64,000 bases of DNA from Diadema setosum. Lineage: Eukaryota > Echinodermata > Echinoidea > Diadematoida > Diadematidae. Of this stretch, positions 12,700 to 24,600 are shown piece by piece. Position numbers and translations under genes: made by a program. The stretch is from the NCBI RefSeq assembly GCF_964275005.1, contig NC_092690.1, positions 9,484,010 through 9,548,009 of the forward strand, given 5' to 3'. The notes beneath the pieces are model-generated. The model ran no database searches. It worked only from the letters and a program-made list of their open reading frames with translations, and was not told the origin of the DNA. The number at the start of each line of letters is the position of its first letter. Within the stretch, counting starts at the first letter, position 1.

Positions 12700-13016
12700 C
12701 ATTTTGACGAATATGACGTCATCGATAAATGACATACACTCGTTTCACAGCGTTGCGTCGTGTGTCCCGCGTGGACGAGTGTGTGCTGGTTTGTCGTCGG
12801 CTAATAAATTTTCGCCGATTCTGCGTACACAGCTCGAGCTCGCTCAGAAGAGACTGTGCTACGGCTCGGCGGCACGGGTACCGTATTGTTGTGGTGGCAA
12901 GGGGCATTTCGGATTGTGATACGTCTGTGCGGCGAAGTTTGGCACCGGACAGTCAGTCCCTTATACTTATTTTGGTGTCAAGTTCTTCCTGAGAGAGTTT
13001 TACTACGTTCAAGTCA
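12700..13016 (+). promoter_or_regulatory. Probable promoter and non-coding first exon of SNAPC2 homologue
   Basis: Local CpG density is far above the neighbourhood. A perfect cAMP-response/ATF palindrome TGACGTCA sits at 12714-12721. A consensus donor, TCA followed by GTAAGT, occurs at 13017, and the next usable acceptor upstream of the start codon is at 15533, so a 5' untranslated exon ending at 13016 is likely. The transcription start is not fixed by the sequence and no clear TATA box is seen. This is inference from composition and splice signals. Confidence 0.5.
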
Positions 13017-13787
13017 GTAAGTGAGTAAAACATTGCATTTATGTAAAGTTGGGTAGTAGTGTGTCTTAAGATGTGCACGGTCACGGCTTAGTTTTATTTT
13101 GGCTTTTGAAAGGGTGGAGCTGGAGGGTGGTGATAAGTAAATTAAATAAATTTAGGCCTATCTAACGTTAACTGGTTAGAAGATCTTTTCTATAAAATTT
13201 TAAATCTAAGGAAGTTAGAAAATCCTGCTTGTTTTGTTTATGATGTTGAGCATGCATGCCATGACTTAGACAGAAAGATCCGTCTGTCCGGAGGAGTCTT
13301 TTACTTTTTGATGTTATCGCTCTCCGTGAAGCCAGACGCAGTCTCCGCGGAACATTTCCCCGACGACCAGATACAGACCGATCTTTCGGTCAAGCCATGA
13401 CTATCTACACATGTGTATGACTGAACTGAGCTGTGCTGAGCAGCTCAATGCAATGCCAGTGGCTAGCACTGTATGGTTACTGAAGTTGGGACTGTAGCAG
13501 AAAAACTTTAAGAGTTTGCAGATAGTGATAAGTAGTGTACATGGTAGAACAAATAAAATCTAAGGCCAGGGTCGTAAAAAAATTCCTGCACTATCCATTC
13601 CACCACACATTTGATCACCAAGACGACAGACAGGATGCGGCGGAGGCTTCATTCAGGCGACAATTCATACATTTTGTTAACTGATATTATCAATATTGCC
13701 AGTAGATCTATCGAATGACAGGATGTCACAAACAATTGAGTGCATGTCAAAACACTCTAAATTTTATATCCAGTATTACCAAACAAT

Positions 13788-14143
13788 AGTTACGTTCAGA
13801 CGACAGGCCCTAACTTCGAGGTTAGGAAACCTCGAGGTTAAGCTCTTGCCCCAAAACTACGATGTGCGTCCACACGACGAATCTTAACCTCGAGGTTACG
13901 CTCCTGCCCCTTTGAGTATGTTAATTTTTGTGTCCACACGCTGCTTAACTACGAGTGGGGACCCCCCCGCGCCTCACCGCGGCTCGTGGTTTGAGCGCTA
14001 ACCATAAGATTTCTTGTGGCTCTTAACATCGAGCTAACCTCGAGGTTAGCTAACTACGAGTGCGTCTTCACGGTCCCTAACTACAAGCTCTAACCTCGAG
14101 GTTTCCTAACCTCGAGGTTAAGGCTTTTCGTCTGAACGTAACT
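13788..14143. mobile_element. 356-bp MITE with TAACCTCGAGGTTA motifs
   Basis: The ends AGTTACGTTCAGACGA and TCGTCTGAACGTAACT are exact inverted repeats, followed inward by a longer imperfect match. Inside, the palindromic word AACCTCGAGGTT recurs about six times (near 13812, 13830, 13886, 14037, 14093, 14109) in a CpG-rich body. There is no coding sequence. It lies in SNAPC2 intron 1. Confidence 0.75.
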
Positions 14144-14219
14144 AATGCAATGTACAACACCCTATCATTTCCCTAATGAGTTACATAATGAATGTGATGA
14201 GTACTGCAGATCTGCTCTG

Positions 14220-14912
14220 TTAAAGGATACAAAGTGCCAAAACCCAAAGAAAAATGTGGATTGTATGGAAGCAGCAACATTTTAATAGTAAAACACATCA
14301 ATGAAAGTTTGAGGAAAATCGGACAATCAGTGTTGACAATCAGTGTTGAGGTTATGACTTCATGTGTGGACAACAATTTAAGAAGGGCATTCCACAAAAA
14401 TTCATTTTTCATGAAAATTACACATTCCATCAACATAATAGTGTATTGAAAGATTGATTCAAATGACCACCAATCGATCGATGAACAGGCCCAGACCTAC
14501 GTACTAGCATCGATGGAGTAAAGTAAATTAAATTAAAGTAAAGTAAAGTAAAGTAAAGTAAAGTAAAGTAAAGATACTGACATAGTACAGTATATATGTT
14601 AAGGCTGAAGGGTAGCAGTTATTCCCCCTGCTTTCTGAAAGCGGTTAGTCACGTGGCAGTGTTCTTTCATTATGGTAGAAAAGTTATTTTTTGTGGAATT
14701 CCCCTTGGTATTTTCTTTACCATATTGTTGTCCCCACATGGCATCATAACCTCTAGTTGTCTCCTCATCCAGCGGTTCCGTCACCAAAACTTTAAAAATT
14801 CATAACTTTTACATTAATTGTCCGATTTTCCTCAAATTTTCACTGATGTGTTCTGCTAACGTTGCTGCTTTCACTCAATCCACATTCCTCTTTGGGTTTT
14901 GGTTTCCTTTAA
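14220..14912. mobile_element. Interrupted copy of the TTAA foldback MITE
   Basis: The left arm (14220-14420) and right arm (14600-14912) match the element at 7685-8250. The ends again start and finish with TTAAAGG and CCTTTAA. The middle (about 14445-14600) differs and contains a pentanucleotide array, so this copy appears to have been interrupted or rearranged. Confidence 0.75.
14523..14575 (+). repeat. (GTAAA)n pentanucleotide microsatellite
   Basis: About ten tandem AGTAA units in the centre of the interrupted foldback MITE. Confidence 0.9.
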
Positions 14913-14964
14913 TCGTTACATGGTTGACTAGGACTGCATATCCCTGGTCAGTTCCCTGAAACTA

Positions 14965-15126
14965 CAGTGTACTCCTGTTATAACAAACACAGTTATAATG
15001 AAATTCCGGTTGCAAGGAAATGAAAATTCAGGCTGCAACATTATCGGCTCAGTGTATTTTTATTGTTTATTTGTTTGGTTTATAGCAAAATTTTCCCGAG
15101 GACTTTGTTATAATGGGAGTCCACTC
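14965..15126. mobile_element. Short pogo/Tigger-like MITE copy a
   Basis: It starts CAGTGTACTCCTGTTATAAC and ends TATAATGGGAGTCCACT, with TA at each flank. It belongs with copies at 36260-36444 and 50040-50225. The sense relative to those copies appears reversed in the middle section (a GCTGCAACATTATC core). TA flanks and CAGTG ends suggest the Tc1/mariner-pogo superfamily; non-coding. Confidence 0.6.
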
Positions 15127-15533
15127 TACATTTATTTGTTGTGATATGGAAGCATGGTTATACTTATGAACAAAATTACACCCTAACTGCCCGTAATGCA
15201 TAATTCGACCATTGCTTCTAAAATGCTGTCCAAAATTCGACTGCCACCATATGTAGAAACCTTCATGCTTCTGCATGTGGTCAAATTTTGGCACTGAAGG
15301 GTACACTGTATATACATACGGGGTTCAGATGTGGTGACCGGCTTTTTGGAGGAGGAAACGTCAAAACCGTGCTAGTCTGAAATTATGGTAATTGAAGATG
15401 CAGGCATGCCATGTTGATTGACAGAGCTTGGAATTGTCATGTGATACCCTTGTGGATGTGATTGTTTGGCTGTTGTCTTTTTTTTAATTCTCTCTTTGTA
15501 TCTTTTTTTTTTTTTTTTTTCTTTAAATCACAG

Positions 15534-15614
15534 TACTGATGGCCTGAAGCATGGAGGAAAGCAGAGAAAATGAAAAGGAGGTGGACCAGAAGCCCTCCAA
15601 GCGTGCTCTGGATG
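15534..15614 (+). CDS. SNAPC2: SNAPC2 homologue, first coding exon
   Basis: A long T-rich tract and the acceptor TCACAG end at 15533. The ATG is at 15551, followed by 21 codons of charged sequence starting MEESRENEKE. The donor is G followed by GTAAGA at 15615. It ends in phase 1. Bases 15534-15550 are untranslated. Confidence 0.8.
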
Positions 15615-18600
15615 GTAAGACATGGCCACACTCTCCTGTTGGCGTCAAATTGTATTACTGTATAAGCTGTTATTTTTGCCAGGGTTTAATTTTCATGAAT
15701 TTCGCAAAGTCCTTTCAAAGCTTCTAGCATCATAAACACAGCTTAAATTTGTGCCGAATGGTAATTTTCTTTGAATGTTCATTCTAAGATATTCAGTGAA
15801 CACTTGATCGCAATGCATAACACAGTCACAAAGGATACAACGTGTATACTAGGTTTTTCTGTCAGATTTCATTTCAGAAAAAGAGTGAAGATTAGTGTGT
15901 ATTTATTGGAGATGTGAAATGATGACATCATTACTTCATAATTTGCAAATTATCAGAATGTGACCAATATCAAAATCTTTGTGTTTTGTAGCAAATATCA
16001 AAATTTCATATTTTCTTCCATATTCTATGTCCCATTTGATGATGCTTTTACCATTCTTGTGTGACAGCTCTCCTTTGACATTTCATGAATAAGGAGTGGT
16101 ATGATGTTTAAAATGCCATGGACCTCCTTAATGAAGTACAGTGATCCATTTCAGTAGAGGACTTATCTTAGTGTGAAATTCTCCCAATTTTGATATGAAG
16201 AAATGATCATACGACGATCCTCGCGACCGCGCCAGCCGCGCAAGTGGAAGGAGGAGCCGTTGAGAGTATCCCAGAAACGACCGCGATGGAGCCCAGAGGA
16301 GAAGGTCCGCCTCCTGAGGGTCCTTGAGAGGTTAGAACAACTTTGCTGCGTCGCCATTGGTCAATCCTTTGTTATGGGTGTGGCCCTCCCCCTTTTACAT
16401 GTGAAGCTGCTCCAAAAATAGCAGTCTTGGAATGGCACAAAGTTTTATGTATGGAGCATACCATCCCAATGAGATGATATTTTAACCTTCACTCAAAATA
16501 GAAAATTCATGAGAGAAATGAAGATGGGAATTGAAATGGAATTTTAAAAGAATAGTTTGAATTATATATTATAATATATAATTATATTATGCCTTATCCA
16601 GCCTAAATACTTTCAGATTAAATGTTCTATGTCATGACTGATTCTCATCAATGTTATGAAAATTTGTGGCCTATGAAAACCGGTTGACACATGTCGTAAC
16701 TCAAGAAGGGCCTAGTACATGTAATGGAGGGATTAATCGTAGAGATATATGCTTCTCGCTATCCAGGAAATCGGCAGAGACCCAGTTTGACAACCTTGCC
16801 CTGAGACGAGAGGTCGCAACCCGGAAGAAGACTGAGGTGGCCATCTTCATGGAATCCTTGCGGAAAAAAGCTGTCCGTATGTTCTGCCCATTTCTACCTT
16901 CACATTGTTTCAGCCCCAAACCATGCAGCAAATGAACAGTATTAGTTTTGTCACCAATTGCTCTTCCTCATTATGTAACCCAAAGAGGCGCAAATGTGAT
17001 ATACTTTAAAATCATGTGTACGAAATACAATCCTGTTTGTGGGGTATCTCTTACTTTTGATCCTAAATAAAAGTAAGACCATTATAAGGACCAAAAGACC
17101 TCGTATACCCAGGTGCATTTTGAGAGTATAATATTTCATTACTCTGACTCACGAGACAGTTTCACAATGGTAATGTATTTAAACATTTGCGAGTAAACAC
17201 ATACAATCTGCAAAACGAACAACACGCCAGTATATCGCCTCTCATTACAATGCGATGTGGATCATCTCTGAATTAAGAAATTACTAACATTGCTTCTTGA
17301 AAGAGGAATATTATTTACGTTTTACTTCTAATTCTGTTGCTCAGGTACTCCAATGTGAAATTAATATTCAGATCACTGTTGAGCTTATGTACCGCGATTT
17401 CCTTTAAGTGAAGCATAAATGCTTTGATAAGATATTAATGCTCCATCGGATTCTGATGAATATCGATTGCATTGCAAAAACACAGAAATTTTACACGAGT
17501 GGGGAAACTCAAACGAAGTCATTGCTTAGCATTTCATTTGTTTTGCAGTAATGATGTGGCAATAAGATATCTATGTACCTCTGTGGTTGCTGAGACATTT
17601 TTCTACTCCTTTGGATACTGTCATTATAACAAAGTCCTTGAGACAGAAATGATGTTTAGGTGGTACTTTCGTAACCTTTATTTTTAATTTGTCGTAACGA
17701 GAATTTCGTTATAACCGTGTTCATTATAGTGGGAGTGCACTGTAGAACATGAACATTTGATTTGCTTAATGTTTTTGTGTGCTTATTTTCTCCTGCTCCC
17801 TGCAGATGCAAAGATAGAGAAAATGAGGAAGCATTCCCCCATTGAGGTGAGTTATGGACAAACCAAACCCTTTTAGCATACACAGGCGTTTCTTGCTGTC
17901 TCAAAGGCCTTGGGACCGGCAGTTTTCTTGTGTTTTATTGAAAAAAATCATTATAGCCAAACAGTATAAGTATAGTAGGATCTCGATTATCCAGCCAAGT
18001 TAGGACTGGCGGGTGATGACCCTGTAATCATGGTATTGCACTGTAATACACAGTTCTGTAGAATTTGATGTGGTATCACTTGTGAAGAACTAAAGTCTTC
18101 TTGTGTGAAGGAAACCAAGGAAAGTGTGAAGATTGTGAATCCACATATTAAAAGGAATTGGTCACAGACAGTCACAGAGTTGCATTTTTGTAAGAAAAAA
18201 AGAAAGATAAAATGAGGTGAAATTTTATAGAAACAAGTCGGGCTTATCATCTTATTGCTCTGTATTCACACTACCAAGACAGCTCACTCTTTAGGGACCC
18301 CCGGACGCAATCTTGGAGGATTTCTTGGAGTAAGCAGTTTGTGTCAGTGTTGGTTCCATGACACGCTGCTGCGACAATTGCTCCCAAGAAATATCTGCAT
18401 GCTGAGCCAAACTTAAATTCTACCCACAAGCATAAACCTAACCCTAATCATAATCCACACATCAAACTAAACCTAAAACCCTATCACAATGCTAACCCTT
18501 ACCCCAAGTCCTTGGAAAAAATAAGACGGGAGCAATTGTCGCAGGAGCAAATGTCGTGTCACCGTCAGTGTTATTGTGTTTGCTGAGTTTGGTTTTTTTC

Positions 18601-21600
18601 TTGTCTCTTTAGATCTGGAATGATCTCCTTGGTGACTTCGGAGACTTTGACAAAAATTGTCTTGTCAGCATGAGCAAGGTGAGTCTGAAAGGTCCTTTAT
18701 CCCTTTTTGTGCCATGGTTTATTACCATTGCAAAGGAAGATGGAGGTTAAGTGATCATCGGTGTTGGTTTGTCTGTTTGCAAAATATCTCAAAAACTTGT
18801 ATACGGATTGAAATGAAACTTGCATGAAAAGTCGATATTGACACAAGGAACACTTCATTCAATTTTGGTAGTGATCCCAGAATTGTTAGGGATTTTTGAA
18901 GGATTTTTCATCTATTGACATATAAGGTCAATGAACTTGGGGTTCAAGCTGTGCGTACTGGAGGTTTACGTGTATCACGCACTAAGGCGCGTGCTCTGCT
19001 CAGGCATGCAAGGCGCTGTGCAATGACGTAAACAAAAATAATGCTTCTGTTTTGGGAAATTGCTTGCTTGTATGACAGGGTTACGGTGGATATGAGTTGC
19101 TGGCTTGGCGGAGGTCTGTGCTCTCAGAGTGTGCTTTTCTAGTTGACGGAGTGTACGACGCTATTAGGTTTTCTATGCCAATGGACACTCAAAATGCAGA
19201 AAGGGTTAGGCGAAAAGAAGAAATGGGGGAGGGGATAGATATGATTATTTCCCATTTGAGACATCTGAGCTGTAGTTCTATGAAATTGTATATATTCCTC
19301 ATTTGAAGCACCAGCATGAAAAAGTGAGGTAAATTGTCCCTGTATTTTACAAATGTTTATGGGATTTGGGTGTTTTTAAAAAAAAAAGAGGGAAATATAG
19401 CATCCGGGCTCTTGAGCACTCGGCGATGAAAATTTGCTGATGAGAGTTTTAAGACAGAGGACAAATTTTCATGCGTTAACACATAAAAATTGAGGACGAT
19501 CGCTCCACTGTGTGTAAGCATGTGTGTGACTGGTGTGCGCTGGCCGTTTCAGGCATCGCATGCCAGAGTTTTGCGACAGAGGGTGAATTCCCACACGTTA
19601 ACACATAGAAATAAAGGACGATCGCTGCAACTGTGTGAGCTGTCTGTTATGAGCACCATACTTGTACCTGAGCTGTGCAAGTGTGCATGCATGGCATGGA
19701 TTTAGCGCAGTGATGTAGAGCTCGAGCTGGGGCTGAGTAGATGTTTTTGCGAAGTTCAATAAAGTTTACATTGTAATAATTTACATGTATGGTACTACTC
19801 AAGATGCCTGAAATGAGTAGTTATGATAGTGACTGGCTACTTTGAGGGATATGACATCAATTACCTTTACTAGAATTGTAGTGCCCAAATCTTTGACTTG
19901 GGCAATATAGTTGTAGTTCAGGCAATAAATTTCATATCCTCCATGAGGCCAGTCCATAAAATCAGTGTAAACTGTGTTGCTGTGAGAAACAAATTTGGTG
20001 ATTGGATTACAGTAAAACATGATATTTTCGCAAATTGGAGCCGTCGGCCTTTTGAATGGTATGAAATTTTAGCGAAGTGCCTCTGGCATTTAGTGCCTAT
20101 GGTATAGACAGGAACTTTCACATGCATTTTAATTTTGCGAACTTGGCTTTCATGAAATTGGCGAAATTGAAATACATGTGTACATTCCTTGTCTTGCAGT
20201 AACTACGTAATATGATTTGCACCACATAATCTTTTATTCAAAGGACATATTCAAGGTGACTGTAGTCATTATTAGTCCAGTCACCCTGTGGTATGACCTG
20301 GAAAAAATTGCAACAGAATTTTTCTTTCCAGATTCTAGCTCCTATACCTCTTGCAAGAAACATAAAAAATCTAGAGAAATGGAGGTGGGGGAAAGCTTGC
20401 AAATCATAGGAATTATAAAATGGGTGTAATCGCCTATGTTTCAGCTCCTCCGCCGAATACAAGCATGTGCTAAAATGGGATTAGTGGTTTCTTTAAAAGG
20501 TAATTTGAGGAAATTAGTGTCCCAAACACATTCAAACTATTAATTTACAAAATATTTTCCTCATTTCAATGCTGCTATTATGTTCATGTTCTCATTTATT
20601 ACACCATTACCTCTTCATGTTCTTAAACATCATCAGCATCGTCCATTTTGATTGCTGATGAGTTGGTACAGCTAACCCCTTTGCACTCTCCACAAGCAGG
20701 TGTGCAATCAAGGCCAAGTTTTTTGCAAGTACATCTCCTTGTATTGCAGTCAGTCTTACAGTTACACCTGATCACCTTCAGGAGTGATTCTGGAGCAGGC
20801 GGCAAGTCTGTCATTTCTGGCTGGAGTGTCCCACGAACATTACACAAGCCCCAGTCTTCAGGATTCAAATGACAGTTATCCATCCATTCCTGAACCTGGA
20901 AGTAGACTCTGGCACTGTGGTACTGGGCAGCTGCTGATGTTGGAGGTAGAGTCTGCACCTGGACAGATGATGTACTGGTTGATACCTTCTCCGAGAATCG
21001 TCGGTATCGCAGTCTTTTCAGCTCTTCATCAGGACTGCCGCCATACAGACAGACAAGTGCTGCCTCACCAGCGTGCTGTACTTCTTGTCTGGTAGCCTCA
21101 CTGCTGCAGAAGATTTCTGCTTGCTTCTTGAAGTAGGAGTCTTTCAGTTTCTTCAGAGGAAGACCCTTTCCAATGCCAGAGATGTGTGAAGTAGTATCGC
21201 ACCCTGCAATGGCATGCACAAATGGTAGCAAATGACAAAGCTGCACCAAGCACCTCAGCAGTCCACTGAATGTGCCATACTTTAGCTTTTTTGCTTCCCT
21301 GTTTACGACCTGGTTGGAAGAACAGTGGGTAGGATGTCAGATCTGCATGGTGACACAGAAGAACCAAGAGATCAGTGTCTTCTCCGATGACAGTGGTGGC
21401 TTTCTGAGCAGCATAGCGAACTGCTGTCTTTGCAATCAGCACATCTGCATCTCCGGAAGCATGCACAGTCTTGCAGCCAGCAACTTCCAATCTCTCACTA
21501 AGCATGAAAACAAACTGTTGTTTGTTGGTATTGTTTGCCAAAAAGTGATCCTTCTTTGTCCTGATTGGCATGCCTCCAACGAAAGTCACCAGTGCCCCAA

Positions 21601-24600
21601 CCACACCCCCAGACCGCCTGAGATGCGTGACATCCTTTGTGGAGGGTCCTGCTTCATATCCATCAAAGACAACGATGGAGTCCTTGAAATTTCTGCACAC
21701 ATATTCTATAAATCCATTTGACACACAGAATCAAATGTTGCATCTCGGGGCCAAGGGACTCTATGCAGTAGTGATCCACAATCAAGTACATATTGCATAT
21801 GATATTATCCCCTGTTTGGCTTGGCATGCTACTGCCTTTGCCTACAGCTGTCCACATGGCATCAGCAAAGGACTGGCTTGTTTGCTTGTCTAGGCATCCC
21901 TGATGACTCAAAAAGTGAACTTGGATTGCTGCAGAGCTCATTTAATTGGAAGATTTCAGCTATGTTTTCACTAGCATGTGCCGCAGTAAGCAACCGCTGA
22001 AAAAGCAACTGGGGATCTACGGGAAGCGAGTCCCCATTTACTTTCTCTCGAACTTTGCAGTCCGTTGTCACCACCTGTGATGCCTTCGTAAATGTGTATT
22101 CAGCTGCACTGACACCCTACATTGACTCCAGAATCTTCATTCCAAGCATCTTTGCCGTGTCTGCATTAACAGTAGCCTCAGCAGTCACACCTGTTGCAAT
22201 GTTTCGAAGAGAGGAATCATCTGAGCAAAAGGGATCTCTTACTTGCAGATACTCCAAGAGACTTCTGGAGTCTTTAGCATTTCTTGCCTGTCTGGTTGGA
22301 GATATATCTTTATGTTGGTCACTTGTCACATAGTCTGTGCCTGTGAATTCCTGCATTGCACCATTCACATCTCAGCAAGCTGGTATTGACAGCAGCCACT
22401 GTGCACGCTGGGCCTCAGATATGCCTCTACCTCGTGTTAGTCCTCCAGTTGTCTTCATAGTTCTCACGAGTACCTGCTCTATCACCAAGTCTGATGATAG
22501 TCCAGCCCAGTATCGATCACTTCTGCGAATGACATGGTGCCCACATTCAAAGGCCTAAAAGATGCTGGGATGTTGCTTAGACAGGTTGAGCATATCTGCT
22601 GCACATAGATCATTACTGACTTGGCATATAAACTGTGCCCAGCTGCAGCAAAATATGGCAACATTTCCAGGAGAGTATTTAGATTGAGCTTCCAATTTCC
22701 AGTTCTCTCTGCTCTGATGAAGAGGCGGAAAATATTGATCATCTCCATATATTGTATCCACAGACGTGCTGTATGTTGTTTCATTGATTCCATTTTTTCT
22801 TGTAGACGTTTGTGAACCTTTTCAAGACGGCCATCACTGCACACTTCTTCTTCAGATAGTTCTCCTTCCATGAGCTTGTCATACATTTGTATGGCCTCAT
22901 AAAGGTCTTCATTCATGCCTGCAACTTCTAATTCAGAATGGTTGTTGGGATCAACGTCATTGGTGACTTCCATCTCCTGAATACTCACTTCAACACCCTC
23001 ATGCAAGCAAGCAGGCAAATCATCATCATCTGGATCTTCAGCCAGTGTGGCTCCATCTTTTCCAGTCTCTCAACAGTGCACTCTTTTGCTGCTTCAGGTT
23101 GTCCCACATGATCACTGGTACTTCTCTCCGGTAGGAGTAAGTTGTATGTCTTGGCTACCACCATTGCATTCAGAGCAGAGTCTCCAAGCACATGTCCTCA
23201 CACTGCCCTAGCAATGGCCTTTCCATTTAGCATGTGAGTAACTGCATTCAGTGCATACACAACCTCCAAAAGCTCTCGCAGACACTTTTGATGCACAGAA
23301 TGTCAAGCACATACATCAATGTTGTCCCCCCCCCCCCCGTAATTTAGCTGCTCTGTTGACACCACTGCTCCCCTTTTCTCCCAGTAAACCAGTTGACTGT
23401 CCATTGGTCAAAGACTCATTGCACAACACACAAAGATCCATGTCTGAAGGGTGTTTAAGACGTTGTACTGACAAGGCGATCAGAGAACTGCCAGCTTTCC
23501 TAGAAGACCATGCACAGCTAGTGTACAGAGAGGGAAGCCAGTCTCACTGGATGCTGATGTAATGATGTAAATGAAGGTTAGATGTTAGCTTGGATACAAA
23601 GAGCATCTTTGTGTAACACACACCAAGGAAACCACGCATGTGGTTGTACTTACAATGTGGCAAAACACACATTCTCTTTGGATCCTATTTCAGACAGGTT
23701 CCCCCACCTATATTCCTCTAGATTCCTCTAGATGCAAGCTTTCCTGGAAGACCATGCACAACTAGTGTACAGACAGGGAAGCCAGTCTCACTGGATGCTG
23801 ATGTAATGATGTAAATGAAGGTTAGATGTTAGCTTGGATACAAAGAGCATCTCCGTGTAACACACACCAAGAAAACAACGCATGTGGTTGTGCTTACAAC
23901 ATGGCAAAACACACATTCTCATTGGATCCTATTCTAGACAGGTTCCCCCACCTATATTCCTCTAGATTTTTTGTATGTTGTTTAAGGATATCAGTGGAAC
24001 ATGTCTGTGAAAAAATAAATTCTGTTGCAATTTTTTCCGGGTTTGGCCATTTGGGGGCTAGATTGACTAGTCTATATGTTGATCTGTGTTGCAAAAGTTT
24101 TGATTTCTGAGATGAGGAAAAACGCTTAATTTGATTAAAAAAAAAGAAGTGTTCAAACCAAATCCTGTATGATTTCAGTATTTTGCATTTGTTTTCTGCA
24201 GGCGATTATGATGGCCGGCATGGAGAAGACGACACAACCAGGTAGCCTGAAGATGGACGACTTCAAACCAGCTAGGATCCACCAGTACCTTGCAGCACTC
24301 ATCAGGGGCAAGGAGCCCCCTCGACTCACACCGCTTGGTAGGCAGAACTCTTTGCATGGCTTTGCTAGATTTAGCTCCACTACAGATCCATTCTTACTCT
24401 TCATACATGCCAGAAATTTATCATTTAGTAAAAATGGCAAATATGAATCATCTTTGTCTTAGAATGCTAAAATTATCTCTTTTATCTAAGCATAGAATTA
24501 AAAGACACCACCGTGTTTATATAACTGTCCAATAGCATTTGATAGGTTCTGGTGTTAACACAAGACACAATTTTTCCTTGAGTACTTGATCACTTTGCTC

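Larger units (their letters stand above)
20273..24069 (-). mobile_element. TIR element with antisense nuclease-like gene (degenerate)
   Basis: The ends are ~100-bp imperfect inverted repeats, 20300-20395 and 23939-24040. Matching blocks are GGAAAAAATTGCAACAGAAT at the outer side and AAAAAATCTAGAG-AAT-(G/T)-AGGTGGGGGAA further in. Weaker similarity continues outward to TAGTC at 20273 and GACTA at 24065. The interior is filled by a broken minus-strand gene (20626-23191) and by a duplicated subterminal segment. The layout fits a DNA transposon inserted in SNAPC2 intron 6 in antisense. I could not find a convincing target-site duplication, and I do not recognise a standard DDE transposase. Confidence 0.7.

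Noticed and set aside
18420..18500. Interstitial telomere repeat
   Set aside because: AACCCTAA words are irregular and lie inside a MITE with its own inverted ends.
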